DNA from: Brevundimonas vesicularis
Lineage (GTDB): Bacteria > Pseudomonadota > Alphaproteobacteria > Caulobacterales > Caulobacteraceae
DNA length: 64,000 bases
Reading direction: 5' to 3'
Assembly (NCBI RefSeq): GCF_027105095.1
Contig: NZ_CP114278.1
Location: forward strand, 1,612,001 to 1,676,000
The notes beneath the pieces were generated by a model. That model did no database searches. It was not told the origin of the DNA and worked only from the letters and a program-made list of their open reading frames with translations. The position numbers and the translations under genes were made by a program. Below are positions 25,595-33,406 of this stretch, piece after piece. Within the stretch, counting starts at the first letter, position 1. Each line of letters opens with the position of its first letter.

Positions 25595-25614
25595 AATGTC
25601 CGCTGCTGGCGCAT
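25595..25614 (+). repeat. Second repeat (GTCCGCTTCTGGCGCA type), internal copy
   Basis: AATGTCCGCTGCTGGCGCA differs from the copy at 48185 by a single base over 19. It is the only sign of either repeat family inside the core-like block, and no CTCAGTGCA palindrome accompanies it. Confidence 0.45.
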
Positions 25615-25669
25615 CTAGGTTGTTTGGAGCGTATTTTGAGGAGGGGGGTGTTGATCGTGGGAGGTGGCC

Positions 25670-25840
25670 ATGAGCCAGCCCGATCTGTTTCGTTTACCCC
25701 GCAAACCCTGGAACGCTGGTCGAATGACCGGTGCGAAGGCCCCACTCAAGCCAAAGCACATCTGGGCGATCCGTCAGCACCTGAAGTCCGTTGGATCGAT
25801 ACGGGATCTTGCGATGTTCAACATCGCATTGGACGCCAAA
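25670..25840 (+). pseudogene. 5' fragment of a tyrosine-recombinase (integrase) gene
   Basis: ATG 25670 after GGGAGGTGG opens a frame reading MSQPDLFRLPRKPWNAGRMT, then [20 protein letters not shown] and [14 protein letters not shown]. This is the start of a common family of short site-specific integrases (K-P-W-N-x-G, P-L-K-P-K-x-x-W-x-I-R, R-D-L-A-x-F-N-x-A-x-D-x-K). At 25834-25840 the similarity stops and the sequence continues as arsC in another frame. The catalytic domain is missing, so it cannot function. Confidence 0.7.
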
Positions 25841-26085
25841 AGGGCACGCCCTACGCCGACCGCGGCCTGAGCGACACAAGCTTGTCGGACGACCAGCTGC
25901 TGGACGCCATCGCGGCGCATCCGATCCTGATGAACCGCCCCATTGTCGTCTCGCCCCTAAGCGTCAAACTTTGCCGCCCGTCCGAGACGGTGCTGGACCT
26001 GCTGCCCCAGGAGGGACTGAAACCCTTTACCAAGGAGGATGGCGAAGTCGTTATCGACGCCGACGGGCGCCGTGTGCGCAGATGA
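25834..26085 (+). pseudogene. arsC: arsC (arsenate reductase), 5' part missing
   Basis: The frame reads [20 protein letters not shown], then [20 protein letters not shown] and [13 protein letters not shown]. This is the C-terminal half of the glutaredoxin-coupled ArsC family (N-R-P-I-V-V, R-P-x-E). The N-terminal half with the catalytic cysteine is gone, replaced by the integrase fragment, and the frame has no proper start. Arsenate reduction by this copy is therefore lost. The stop overlaps the start of arsH (ATGA), showing the original operon arrangement. Confidence 0.75.
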
Positions 26086-26828
26086 ACCGCCTTCGCGATC
26101 TGCCTGATGCCAGCCATCTGCCGGCGCTCGATGCGGCCTATCTTTCGAATACGCCGGCGCTGGGTCTCGAAGCCGGTGATCCCCCGCCCCGCATCCTGCT
26201 GCTTTATGGCTCGCTGCGTGAGCGGTCCTTCTCACGCCTCTGCGTCGAGGAGGCGGCCCGCCTGCTTCGCCACATGGGGTGCGAGACCCGCATCTTCGAT
26301 CCGTCCGACCTGCCCCTGACCGATCAGGTGGCGGGCGACGATCATCCCGCCGTGCACGAGCTGCGTGAGCACGCCTCGTGGTCCGAGGGCATGGTCTGGT
26401 GCAGCCCCGAACGCCACGGCCAGGTATCCGGGATCATGAAACTTCAGATCGACCATCTGCCGCTCAACATCGGCGGCATGCGCCCCACCCAGGGCCGCAC
26501 CCTAGCCGTCATGCAGGTGTCTGGTGGCTCCCAGAGCTTCAACGCCGTCAACACCCTGCGCCTGCTCGGGCGCTGGATGCGGATGATCACCATCCCCAAT
26601 CAATCCAGCGTCGCCAAGGCTTTCACGGAGTTCGACGATGCAGGCCGGATGAAGCCGTCGGCCTATTACGACCGCATCGTCGATGTCATGGAGGAACTGG
26701 TGCGGTTCACGGTCCTGACCCGACCTCATGCCCACATGCTCGTTGACCGCTATTCCGAGCGAAAGGCTGGCGGATTACCGGCTGATGCCGCTGCGGATCT
26801 TTCAGCAATCGCGGTCGCAGAAAAATGA
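26082..26828 (+). CDS. arsH: ArsH, NADPH-dependent FMN reductase of arsenic resistance
   Basis: A 248-residue flavoprotein of the ArsH family, which oxidises methylated or organic trivalent arsenicals. Motifs are [17 protein letters not shown] (FMN phosphate loop), [20 protein letters not shown], and [20 protein letters not shown]. Length and ends are normal for the family. The start codon overlaps the stop of the arsC remnant. Because arsC has lost its start, arsH may now depend on the promoter of the integrase fragment. No arsR or arsB is in the window. Confidence 0.9.
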   Translation: MNRLRDLPDASHLPALDAAYLSNTPALGLEAGDPPPRILLLYGSLRERSFSRLCVEEAARLLRHMGCETRIFDPSDLPLTDQVAGDDHPAVHELREHASWSEGMVWCSPERHGQVSGIMKLQIDHLPLNIGGMRPTQGRTLAVMQVSGGSQSFNAVNTLRLLGRWMRMITIPNQSSVAKAFTEFDDAGRMKPSAYYDRIVDVMEELVRFTVLTRPHAHMLVDRYSERKAGGLPADAAADLSAIAVAEK

Positions 26829-26942
26829 GCGCCTTCCCCAGCAATTTTGTAGCGCCTAAAAGCTGAACCAGCACGTACTCTACTAAAGACCTGTTCCGAA
26901 CAAATCAGTGTAATAGCTGGATGGATGTAACACTATTTGGTC

Positions 26943-27770
26943 TTAAGCGCGGCTGATAGAATCGATGAGATTATTGCATTCCGACCAGAGTTCTTTTGTG
27001 ACGATTGGATGGACGGAAACTGAGCTGGCAGCTGCTTGAGCATCCACGTTATGGTGGTGTTTACAGTTCCCTCGGTACAACCCCATAGACACTGGATCTT
27101 GAATTATCCGTTTGACCTCCGCAGGGGTGAAGCGCTTCTTCCTGCGTAGTCGTCGACCTCGACTGTTCAAAGACGTCGTGACTTCGGCCAAGTCCCGGAG
27201 GGAGGCGAAAAGGGTGTACATCTCAAGGCGGATGGGCGCCTCAAGGGGGTGAGGCTCTAAACGGCCGTCGCTCCACCAAAACCCAAATGGTGCTGCCGCA
27301 ACGCGCTGAACCGGGGCGGGAGAGTAAGAGATAAGTTGATTTCTGGCGTCGCTGCCGTTGATTGACGCACGCCACATCGCAGTCGCCAGCAAGACGTTCG
27401 CAAACGCCTGAGCGCCGGAACGATCAGTATCCAGGTTATCGTCAGTCAAAATTAGGCGCCCGCCAGCAAGGCCAATAGCGCTCGCTAAGTCTTGAAGTTC
27501 AGAGTGCGAGCGCGCGACGGTCGAAAGACTGGGAGCAATAATCGCGCCTATAACGCTCCGTTTGAGATCGCTTATCACCCGTTTGCGAACTATATTTCGG
27601 TCTGTAGGGATGTCTAAACAACCGTACTCTCGAACAATAACGAAATTATTATTCGCCGCAGCCTGTTTGAGCGGAAGGGGTATAAAAGACCGATCTTTTT
27701 CGTCGGATGTAAACCACACACAGCATCTCAAGAGAACTGGCGTCGCAGAAAACGTTATCGGGTCAATCAT
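26943..27770 (-). CDS. Serine-recombinase-like protein with altered catalytic motif
   Basis: A 275-residue protein with resolvase and Recombinase-domain features. PSLSTVARSHSELQDLASAI and GRLILTDDNLDTDRSG match the resolvase core (L-x-R-L-x-R, helix E region). APFGFWWSDGRLEPHPLEAP, LNSRGRRLRRKKRFTPAEVK and IIQDPVSMGLYRGN match the Recombinase DNA-binding domain. The start that should read Y-x-R-x-S is CVWFTSDEKDRS, without the usual arginine before the serine, so catalysis is doubtful. The C-terminus is short for a large serine recombinase. It lies in DNA clearly richer in A/T than its surroundings, a sign of transfer. Confidence 0.65.
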   Translation of the reverse strand: MIDPITFSATPVLLRCCVWFTSDEKDRSFIPLPLKQAAANNNFVIVREYGCLDIPTDRNIVRKRVISDLKRSVIGAIIAPSLSTVARSHSELQDLASAIGLAGGRLILTDDNLDTDRSGAQAFANVLLATAMWRASINGSDARNQLISYSPAPVQRVAAAPFGFWWSDGRLEPHPLEAPIRLEMYTLFASLRDLAEVTTSLNSRGRRLRRKKRFTPAEVKRIIQDPVSMGLYRGNCKHHHNVDAQAAASSVSVHPIVTKELWSECNNLIDSISRA

Positions 27771-27999
27771 CGCCGCGTTCGATAAGTGGATTTTCAGCTT
27801 ACAACAGGGAACGACCGATTGATCCTGATCAATATTGTCGCACCGACATGCTGCTAAAAATAATCTTGTGACAAATATGAAAAGATTCCACAGTAGACGG
27901 AATATTCGGAAATTGAGGCAAGCCTTATTGTGGTTTACGGTGCCAATGGTGGCAACGATTACAAATTAAAATGATCAGGCCCAAGACGGAAAATAGAAT
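27771..27999. other. AT-rich gene-free stretch
   Basis: No gene seen. The base composition is much more A/T-rich than the window average and continues that of the recombinase gene. It ends at the Pho box of elpS, so horizontally acquired DNA may abut this promoter. Confidence 0.5.
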
Positions 28000-28031
28000 C
28001 TGTCAACATCGTGTCATGAGTCTATTACAAT
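28000..28031 (+). promoter_or_regulatory. Pho box and -10 element before elpS
   Basis: CTGTCAACATCGTGTCAT (28000-28017) contains two CTGTCA-like units (CTGTCA, GTGTCA) 11 bases apart, the spacing of PhoB sites. TACAAT (28026-28031) eight bases later is a fair -10 hexamer, and no -35 is needed at PhoB-activated promoters. The start codon is 83 bases further on. This predicts induction of elpS, and perhaps the secretion genes, by phosphate starvation. Confidence 0.65.
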
Positions 28032-28113
28032 AAAAGCATAGGTCGATAAGGAGGGGTGCTGGACTGCGTCAAACCGATGCGCAGTGACCCGCGGACAATC
28101 CTAGGGGATCTCT

Positions 28114-29631
28114 ATGCTTCGCTTGACCAATATCCTTTTGGCTGGAACCTGCGTTCTGGCTCTTGCTGCATGCGGCTCCGCAGAGGTCGCCTCGCCGGGC
28201 GAAGGCGATTTCGGCGGCGGGAGCGGCGGCGGCGGCGGAACGACCAACCCGCCTCCTGGCAACGGTACTCCGGCGAGCGATTGCCCCACGGGATTTGCCA
28301 ATGTCGGCCTGATCGCCAACGGCACGCTGCGGGTTTGCCAACTACCGCAACAGATTCTCGGCTCGCTGACCGTACCGCTGCGCGCGGGAACCATCTATTC
28401 GATCTCGGGTCGCACGGAAGTCGGCACTGACCGAGGACCTGACGCCGCCGCCCCGACTCCAGGTTCGACGCAAGGCATCTTGACCATCGAAGCCGGCGTC
28501 AAAGTCTTCGCTTCTGGCGGAACCGACTATCTGTTGGTCAATCGCGGCTCGCAAATCTTCGCTGAAGGCACCGCGACCAGCCCGATCATCTTTACGAGTC
28601 GGCAGAATGTCGAAGGCGCCACGACCCCGACGTCGCAAGGGCAGTGGGGTGGCCTTGTCATCGCCGGTCGCGCGCCGACTGCCGTCTGCCCCGTGGGCGT
28701 CACGGCGCCGAACGCAGCCTGCGTCGGTCAGATCGAAGGCACCAGCGCCAACTACGGCGGCAACAGCCCGGCCGACAACTCGGGCCGCCTTCGCTATGTT
28801 CAGGTCAACTATTCTGGCTTCGAGATCTCGCCGAATAACGAGCTGCAGGCCCTAACACTGGCCGGCGTCGGATCGGGCACCACTGTCGATCACTTCCAGT
28901 CCTACAACTCGTCGGACGACGGCATCGAAATCTTCGGCGGCAACGTCAACCTCAGGTATCTGGTCATCAACGGCGCGGACGATGATGGTCTGGATACCGA
29001 CACCGGCTGGCGCGGTGGCGCGCAGTTCGGCATCATCACCCAGAAGCCAACGGCCGTGACCAACGGCAGCCGTGGTTTCGAATGGTCGGCCGCGCCGTCG
29101 GGTACGACCTACTTCGCCCAGCCGAAGGTTTCGAACTTCACCATCGTGGGACGTAACGCCGCTGTGGCGGCCGACGCGATCATTACACTGAACACCGGCA
29201 CGTCGCCGTCGATCATCAACTCGGTCTTCACCAACCCGACCACCTCGGCGGCGGCTTGCCTCGACATCGACGACGCGCAGACGGTGACGAATGCGCCGAT
29301 CTTCCGCTCGGTCTATTTCGCGTGCTCGCGTCCTTATGAGAACGACAGCAACGTGAACGCGGCTGCGACGGAGGCGGTGTTCATTAACGCCACCAACGTC
29401 AACAACACCGCAACCGGCACGTCGACCATGACGGCCCCGGCGGGGGCGACCATGACGAACAACGGTCTGACCTTCATCAACGGCGCCAATGAGACAGCGG
29501 TCACGGCCGCCAATGCGCCTGCGCTGTATCCGTTCTTCACCTCGGTCACCTACATCGGCGCCGTCAGAAACGCTGCCGACACCTGGTACCTCGGCTGGAC
29601 CTGCGGTTTGGCTGCCGGTTCGACCTGCTGA
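28114..29631 (+). CDS. elpS: ElpS-like secreted lipoprotein
   Basis: A 505-residue lipoprotein with signal peptide and lipobox LALAAC, then a Gly/Pro-rich linker and a long repetitive region of parallel-beta-helix character (ILTIEAGVKVFASGGTDYLL, GQWGGLVIAGRAPT, SSDDGIEIFGGNVNLRYLVI). In Caulobacter the gene before the type II secretion cluster encodes ElpS, an extracellular lipoprotein secreted by that system under phosphate starvation. Position, length, lipobox and the Pho box all fit, so I apply the name with moderate certainty. Proximity suggests it is a substrate of the type II system encoded downstream. A hairpin follows its stop. Confidence 0.65.
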   Translation: MLRLTNILLAGTCVLALAACGSAEVASPGEGDFGGGSGGGGGTTNPPPGNGTPASDCPTGFANVGLIANGTLRVCQLPQQILGSLTVPLRAGTIYSISGRTEVGTDRGPDAAAPTPGSTQGILTIEAGVKVFASGGTDYLLVNRGSQIFAEGTATSPIIFTSRQNVEGATTPTSQGQWGGLVIAGRAPTAVCPVGVTAPNAACVGQIEGTSANYGGNSPADNSGRLRYVQVNYSGFEISPNNELQALTLAGVGSGTTVDHFQSYNSSDDGIEIFGGNVNLRYLVINGADDDGLDTDTGWRGGAQFGIITQKPTAVTNGSRGFEWSAAPSGTTYFAQPKVSNFTIVGRNAAVAADAIITLNTGTSPSIINSVFTNPTTSAAACLDIDDAQTVTNAPIFRSVYFACSRPYENDSNVNAAATEAVFINATNVNNTATGTSTMTAPAGATMTNNGLTFINGANETAVTAANAPALYPFFTSVTYIGAVRNAADTWYLGWTCGLAAGSTC

Positions 29632-29643
29632 TGACGAAAAGGC

Positions 29644-29671
29644 GGACGGGGACCCAGTCGGGTCCCCGTCC
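29644..29671 (+). terminator. Hairpin after elpS
   Basis: GGACGGGGACCC, loop AGTC, then GGGTCCCCGTCC: a perfect 12-bp stem. Only weak T-content follows (ATTTCG), so it may be a partial terminator or an mRNA-stabilising structure that raises elpS expression over the downstream genes. Confidence 0.7.
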
Positions 29672-29714
29672 CATTTCGCCTGCTTTCGTCACACCCCCCT
29701 TCAAGGCGCAGATC

Positions 29715-32363
29715 ATGAAGACACTTACTCTGACCCTGACAGGGGTCCTGCTAGCCACAAGCGCGATGGTCGCGCCTGGCATGACACTCGCACAAACCGA
29801 AAACCCTTCGGCTCCGGTCGAGCAGACCCCGGCGGCTCAGTCGCAAACCGACATCGATCAGACGCCGTCCACCGTCGATGAGATTGTGGTTCTTGGCCGT
29901 TTCATCCCTGAGCCGAACCGCGCCAGCCCGGAAGTGGCCGCCTTCCTGACGGCCGAAGACCTGCAACGCACCGGCGATTCTTCCGCCGCCGCAGCCTTGA
30001 CGCGCGTGACCGGCCTGTCGGTCGTCGAAGGCCGGTTCGTGTATGTCCGCGGTCTGGGTGAGCGCTACTCGTCCGCCCTGCTCAACGGCTCACCTCTGCC
30101 CAGCCCTGAGCCGCTTCAACGCGTGATTCCGCTGGACCTGTTCCCGTCCGACATTCTGAAGGGCGTTACTGTTCAAAAAACCTACTCGGCCAGCTTCCCT
30201 GGTGAGTTCGGCGGCGGCGTCATAGATCTTCAGACTCTTTCAGCGCCGACCGAAGCCTTCTTCACGATGAAGGCGTCTGTCGGCGCGGATACGGAGTTCA
30301 CCGGCCGAAACAACCTGATCTATTTCGGATCGCGCACGGACTTCACCGGCTTCGACGACGGCACCCGCAGTCTGCCCGGCGGCATCGACCTCGCGTTCCA
30401 ATCGGGGAATCGGATTCAGGTCGGGCCAAACTACACGGCTGCTCAGCTTCGGACCCTTGGTCAGTCGCTCGAGAACGCTCCACTGCGACTTCTCCAGAAA
30501 GAGCAGACACCTGCGAACCTTGGCTTCAGCCTGACGGGCGGCAACGCCATGCAGACCCCGTGGGGGACGCTGGGCGCCGTTTTCGTCGCGGGCTATGACA
30601 ACAGCTGGAAGGGTCGCCAGGGCGTGCGACAATCCGGTCGTATCGACAGCGGTCAGCTAGTGCTGGCTGACGACTACGTGTTCCGCTCCAACGAGAACAA
30701 TATCGGTCTCAATCTGTTCGGCTCGCTCAGCCTCGCCGACGACGACAACGAGATTAAGTGGACCAACTTCTACGTCCGAACCACGACAAAGGAAGCCCGC
30801 TCGGTCGCTGGATTTGACGACTTGGGCGGCGGCGCCTATCGCCGTACCGACTACACCGAATGGTTCGCCCGTCAGCTGTTCACCACACAGTTGTCCGGCG
30901 ATCACACGCTAGGCGCGTGGGATTTCACCTGGCGTGTGGCCTATGCGAAGACCTCGCGTGATGCGCCGTATGAGACCCAGTTCGGCTACGGCAAGAACGC
31001 AACTGGCGATATTATCCACAACATCCAGACCAACCGTATTTCGTTCAGCAACCTGGACGACACCATCATCTCGGGCGGCGCGGACGTCAGCTATACTCTG
31101 CCGCTTTCGGATGCGCGTGAAGCCAAGTTCACCCTAGGCGTGGCGAGCAGCGACAATGACCGTTCGTCGCAGCAGCGTCTGCTTCACTTCATCGCCCCCA
31201 ACGGCTTGACCCCGGAACAACAGCTTTCGCGCGTCGATTACCTGTTTTCTGATTTCAACATCGGGTCGACGCTTCAGCTGGAAGAAATCACGGGTTCGAA
31301 CGGCGCTTCGGCATATGATGCGAAACTGCGTGTCAACGCCGTCTACGGTCAGGTCGAGGCCGAGGTCATACCTCTGGTCAACCTAAACCTCGGCGTCCGG
31401 TTCGAAGACGGCAAGCAAAGCGTCAATCCGTTCGACCTCTTCGGTGGGGCGACCGGCTTTCTTCCGACTGAAATCAACGAAAGCTATGTGTTGCCGGCGG
31501 CGACTGTGACCTGGAACTTCGCCGAAGACATGCAGTTGCGGTTCGGTGCGTCTAAGACCATCGGGCGGCCCCAGTTCCGCGAACTGGCGCCGCAGCAATA
31601 CACCGACGTAGAGAGCGACAGGACCTTCATCGGGAACCCGTATTTGGTGAACACCGAGTTCCTGAACCTGGACGCGCGGTACGAATGGTATTTCGCTCGC
31701 AACCAGTATGTGACGTTCGGGCTCTTCTACAAGGATTTGGACAAGCCGGTTGAATCCAGCGTCGTCGATCAGGGCGCCAGCATATCCCAGACGTTCATCA
31801 ACGCCCCGAAGGCGATCGTTAAGGGGGTCGAACTGGAGGCGAAGAAGTTCTGGGAGTTCCCGGACAACGGCCTGTCCTTCATTTCCAGCAAACGCTGGCT
31901 TGTTTCCGGCAACTACACCTATTCCAACTCTGAGGTGAAGGTCGAAGACGGGGATACCGTCACGACCCAGTCCAGCCTCGGCGTCGCTCAGCCGGCTTCC
32001 TTCTACGTCATTGACGGCAGCCGCCTTCAAGGCCAGTCGGACCATGTCGCGAACCTGCAGTTCGGCTGGGAAGACGATACGGCGAGGTCGCAAGCCACGA
32101 TCATCGTGAACTACGTCTCCAAAAGGACCTCGGCGCGTGGCCGTCCTGGCGAGCCGGACTTGATTCAGGATCCTGGCGTGTTTCTCGATCTGGTGTACCG
32201 CAAGGACTTCAGCGTGATCGGTCAAGATCTCGGATTTGCTATTGAGCTGCGCAATCTCCTCGGCACCGACTACGACGAGTATCAGGAACAGGGCCGCAAG
32301 ATCCGTATCAACAACTACGATCTCGGATCCAGCGCTTCGGTCAGCCTGACGGCGCGTTTCTAA
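29715..32363 (+). CDS. TonB-dependent receptor associated with the type II secretion locus
   Basis: Outer-membrane receptor of 882 residues. From ATG 29715 there is a signal peptide (TLTGVLLATSAMVAPGMTLA) and a spacer, then VDEIVVLGRF as TonB box, a plug with VRGLGERYSSALLNGSPLPS, and a barrel ending SLTARF with the terminal phenylalanine typical of outer-membrane proteins. The frame is open back to 29631, but that part is the hairpin leader. Caulobacter has a TonB receptor at this place too. It may import products released by enzymes exported through the neighbouring secretion system, an inference from context. Confidence 0.85.
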   Translation: MKTLTLTLTGVLLATSAMVAPGMTLAQTENPSAPVEQTPAAQSQTDIDQTPSTVDEIVVLGRFIPEPNRASPEVAAFLTAEDLQRTGDSSAAAALTRVTGLSVVEGRFVYVRGLGERYSSALLNGSPLPSPEPLQRVIPLDLFPSDILKGVTVQKTYSASFPGEFGGGVIDLQTLSAPTEAFFTMKASVGADTEFTGRNNLIYFGSRTDFTGFDDGTRSLPGGIDLAFQSGNRIQVGPNYTAAQLRTLGQSLENAPLRLLQKEQTPANLGFSLTGGNAMQTPWGTLGAVFVAGYDNSWKGRQGVRQSGRIDSGQLVLADDYVFRSNENNIGLNLFGSLSLADDDNEIKWTNFYVRTTTKEARSVAGFDDLGGGAYRRTDYTEWFARQLFTTQLSGDHTLGAWDFTWRVAYAKTSRDAPYETQFGYGKNATGDIIHNIQTNRISFSNLDDTIISGGADVSYTLPLSDAREAKFTLGVASSDNDRSSQQRLLHFIAPNGLTPEQQLSRVDYLFSDFNIGSTLQLEEITGSNGASAYDAKLRVNAVYGQVEAEVIPLVNLNLGVRFEDGKQSVNPFDLFGGATGFLPTEINESYVLPAATVTWNFAEDMQLRFGASKTIGRPQFRELAPQQYTDVESDRTFIGNPYLVNTEFLNLDARYEWYFARNQYVTFGLFYKDLDKPVESSVVDQGASISQTFINAPKAIVKGVELEAKKFWEFPDNGLSFISSKRWLVSGNYTYSNSEVKVEDGDTVTTQSSLGVAQPASFYVIDGSRLQGQSDHVANLQFGWEDDTARSQATIIVNYVSKRTSARGRPGEPDLIQDPGVFLDLVYRKDFSVIGQDLGFAIELRNLLGTDYDEYQEQGRKIRINNYDLGSSASVSLTARF

Positions 32364-32370
32364 GGCATAG

Positions 32371-32407
32371 AGCGTCAGGGGTCGATCCAGTCGGCCCCTG
32401 GCGTTTT
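32371..32407 (+). terminator. Rho-independent terminator after the TonB receptor
   Basis: GCGTCAGGGG, a loop of about 13 bases, then CCCCTGGCG followed by TTTTT. A stem of nine to ten pairs plus a T-run is a standard terminator, so gspC onward need read-through or their own promoter in the 60 bases that follow. Confidence 0.75.
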
Positions 32408-32470
32408 TACGACAATCTATCCGCATGCACCGTAAGTGTCACACGACGTTCTCGCGGATGTCGCATACCA

Positions 32471-33406
32471 GTGAAGCCGCCTCTCGCCGATTGGTCTAGG
32501 AGCGTGAACTTGCCGCGCGCATTGGACGCGACGGCATGTGTCGGGCGCGCAAACGTGATCTCTAAACTTCGCCAGTGGACATCCGCGACTGCGCAGTCTG
32601 CGCGCGTTCTTAACCGCGGCTCGCGTCTACGATTGGCGGCTGAGGCTGTCTTGGTCGCCTTGCTTTTAGTTCAAGCCGGGCGTTTGGTGTGGATCGTGGT
32701 CGATCCCCGGGCGCCATCCATGGCCCCGCTGCCGCAGCCGCCGATCAAGCCTGCCGACACCAGCATATTTCAACGCTTCGATGCCTTTTTCCGCACAGGC
32801 GATGTAAGCAGCCTGGCTGATGTGACGAACACTGACGCGACCCAGCTTCGCCTGTTCGGCGTGCGCAGTGGCGGCTCAGGGGACGGATCCGCGATTATCG
32901 GCCTGGCTGATGGCCGGCAGATTTCCGTAGGGGTTGGCGAGGAAGTCGAACCCGGTTTGGTGCTCAAGGAAGTCGGTCAGAACTATGTGACCCTGGCGCG
33001 GGGGCAGTCTGTCAGCCGCCTGATCTTCTCTGAAGTGCCCGTTGGGGCGCCGCCTCCGCCTCCGCCGCCAGCCGGCGAACAGGTGGTCGGTCCTATAGCG
33101 CCCGCTTCCGCGCCCTCTGCCCCCGTGGCTGTCGTTGATCCGTCTAGACTGATGGCCCAGGCCTCGCTGCGTCCCCGGATGCAGGGAATGGCCATCAAGG
33201 GCTTCACGGTTTCGGGTTCCGGCGACCATCTGGCCGCAGCGGGTCTCCAGTCGGGGGACGTGATTTTGTCCGTCAACGGAAATGAACTGACCGGCCTCGA
33301 CCGGATCGCCGCCCTCCGGGGCCAGCTTGCCAATAGCGCAAATGCCGAAGTCCGTTTCGAGCGAGCCGGCCAAGTGCAGACGACCACCATAAGGACAACT
33401 CGGTGA
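32471..33406 (+). CDS. gspC: Type II secretion protein GspC
   Basis: Inner-membrane clamp linking the secretin to the inner-membrane platform. A cytoplasmic tail is followed by one membrane segment (LAAEAVLVALLLVQAGRLVW), a homology region (DATQLRLFGVRSG, SAIIGLADGRQISVGVGEEV), a proline-rich linker, and a C-terminal PDZ domain (HLAAAGLQSGDVILSVNGNE). All expected parts are present. GTG 32471 gives 311 residues; GTG 32555 would remove 28 residues of tail and is possible. The stop overlaps the gspD start, so translation is coupled. The gene begins 63 bases after a terminator. Confidence 0.85.
   Translation: MKPPLADWSRSVNLPRALDATACVGRANVISKLRQWTSATAQSARVLNRGSRLRLAAEAVLVALLLVQAGRLVWIVVDPRAPSMAPLPQPPIKPADTSIFQRFDAFFRTGDVSSLADVTNTDATQLRLFGVRSGGSGDGSAIIGLADGRQISVGVGEEVEPGLVLKEVGQNYVTLARGQSVSRLIFSEVPVGAPPPPPPPAGEQVVGPIAPASAPSAPVAVVDPSRLMAQASLRPRMQGMAIKGFTVSGSGDHLAAAGLQSGDVILSVNGNELTGLDRIAALRGQLANSANAEVRFERAGQVQTTTIRTTR

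Noticed and set aside
26897..26940. Inverted repeat AGTGT/ACACT downstream of the recombinase gene
   Set aside because: Five-base arms in AT-rich DNA are expected by chance.
31383..32426. Minus-strand frame of 347 codons opposite the second TonB receptor
   Set aside because: Shadow frame; it also crosses the terminator at 32371.
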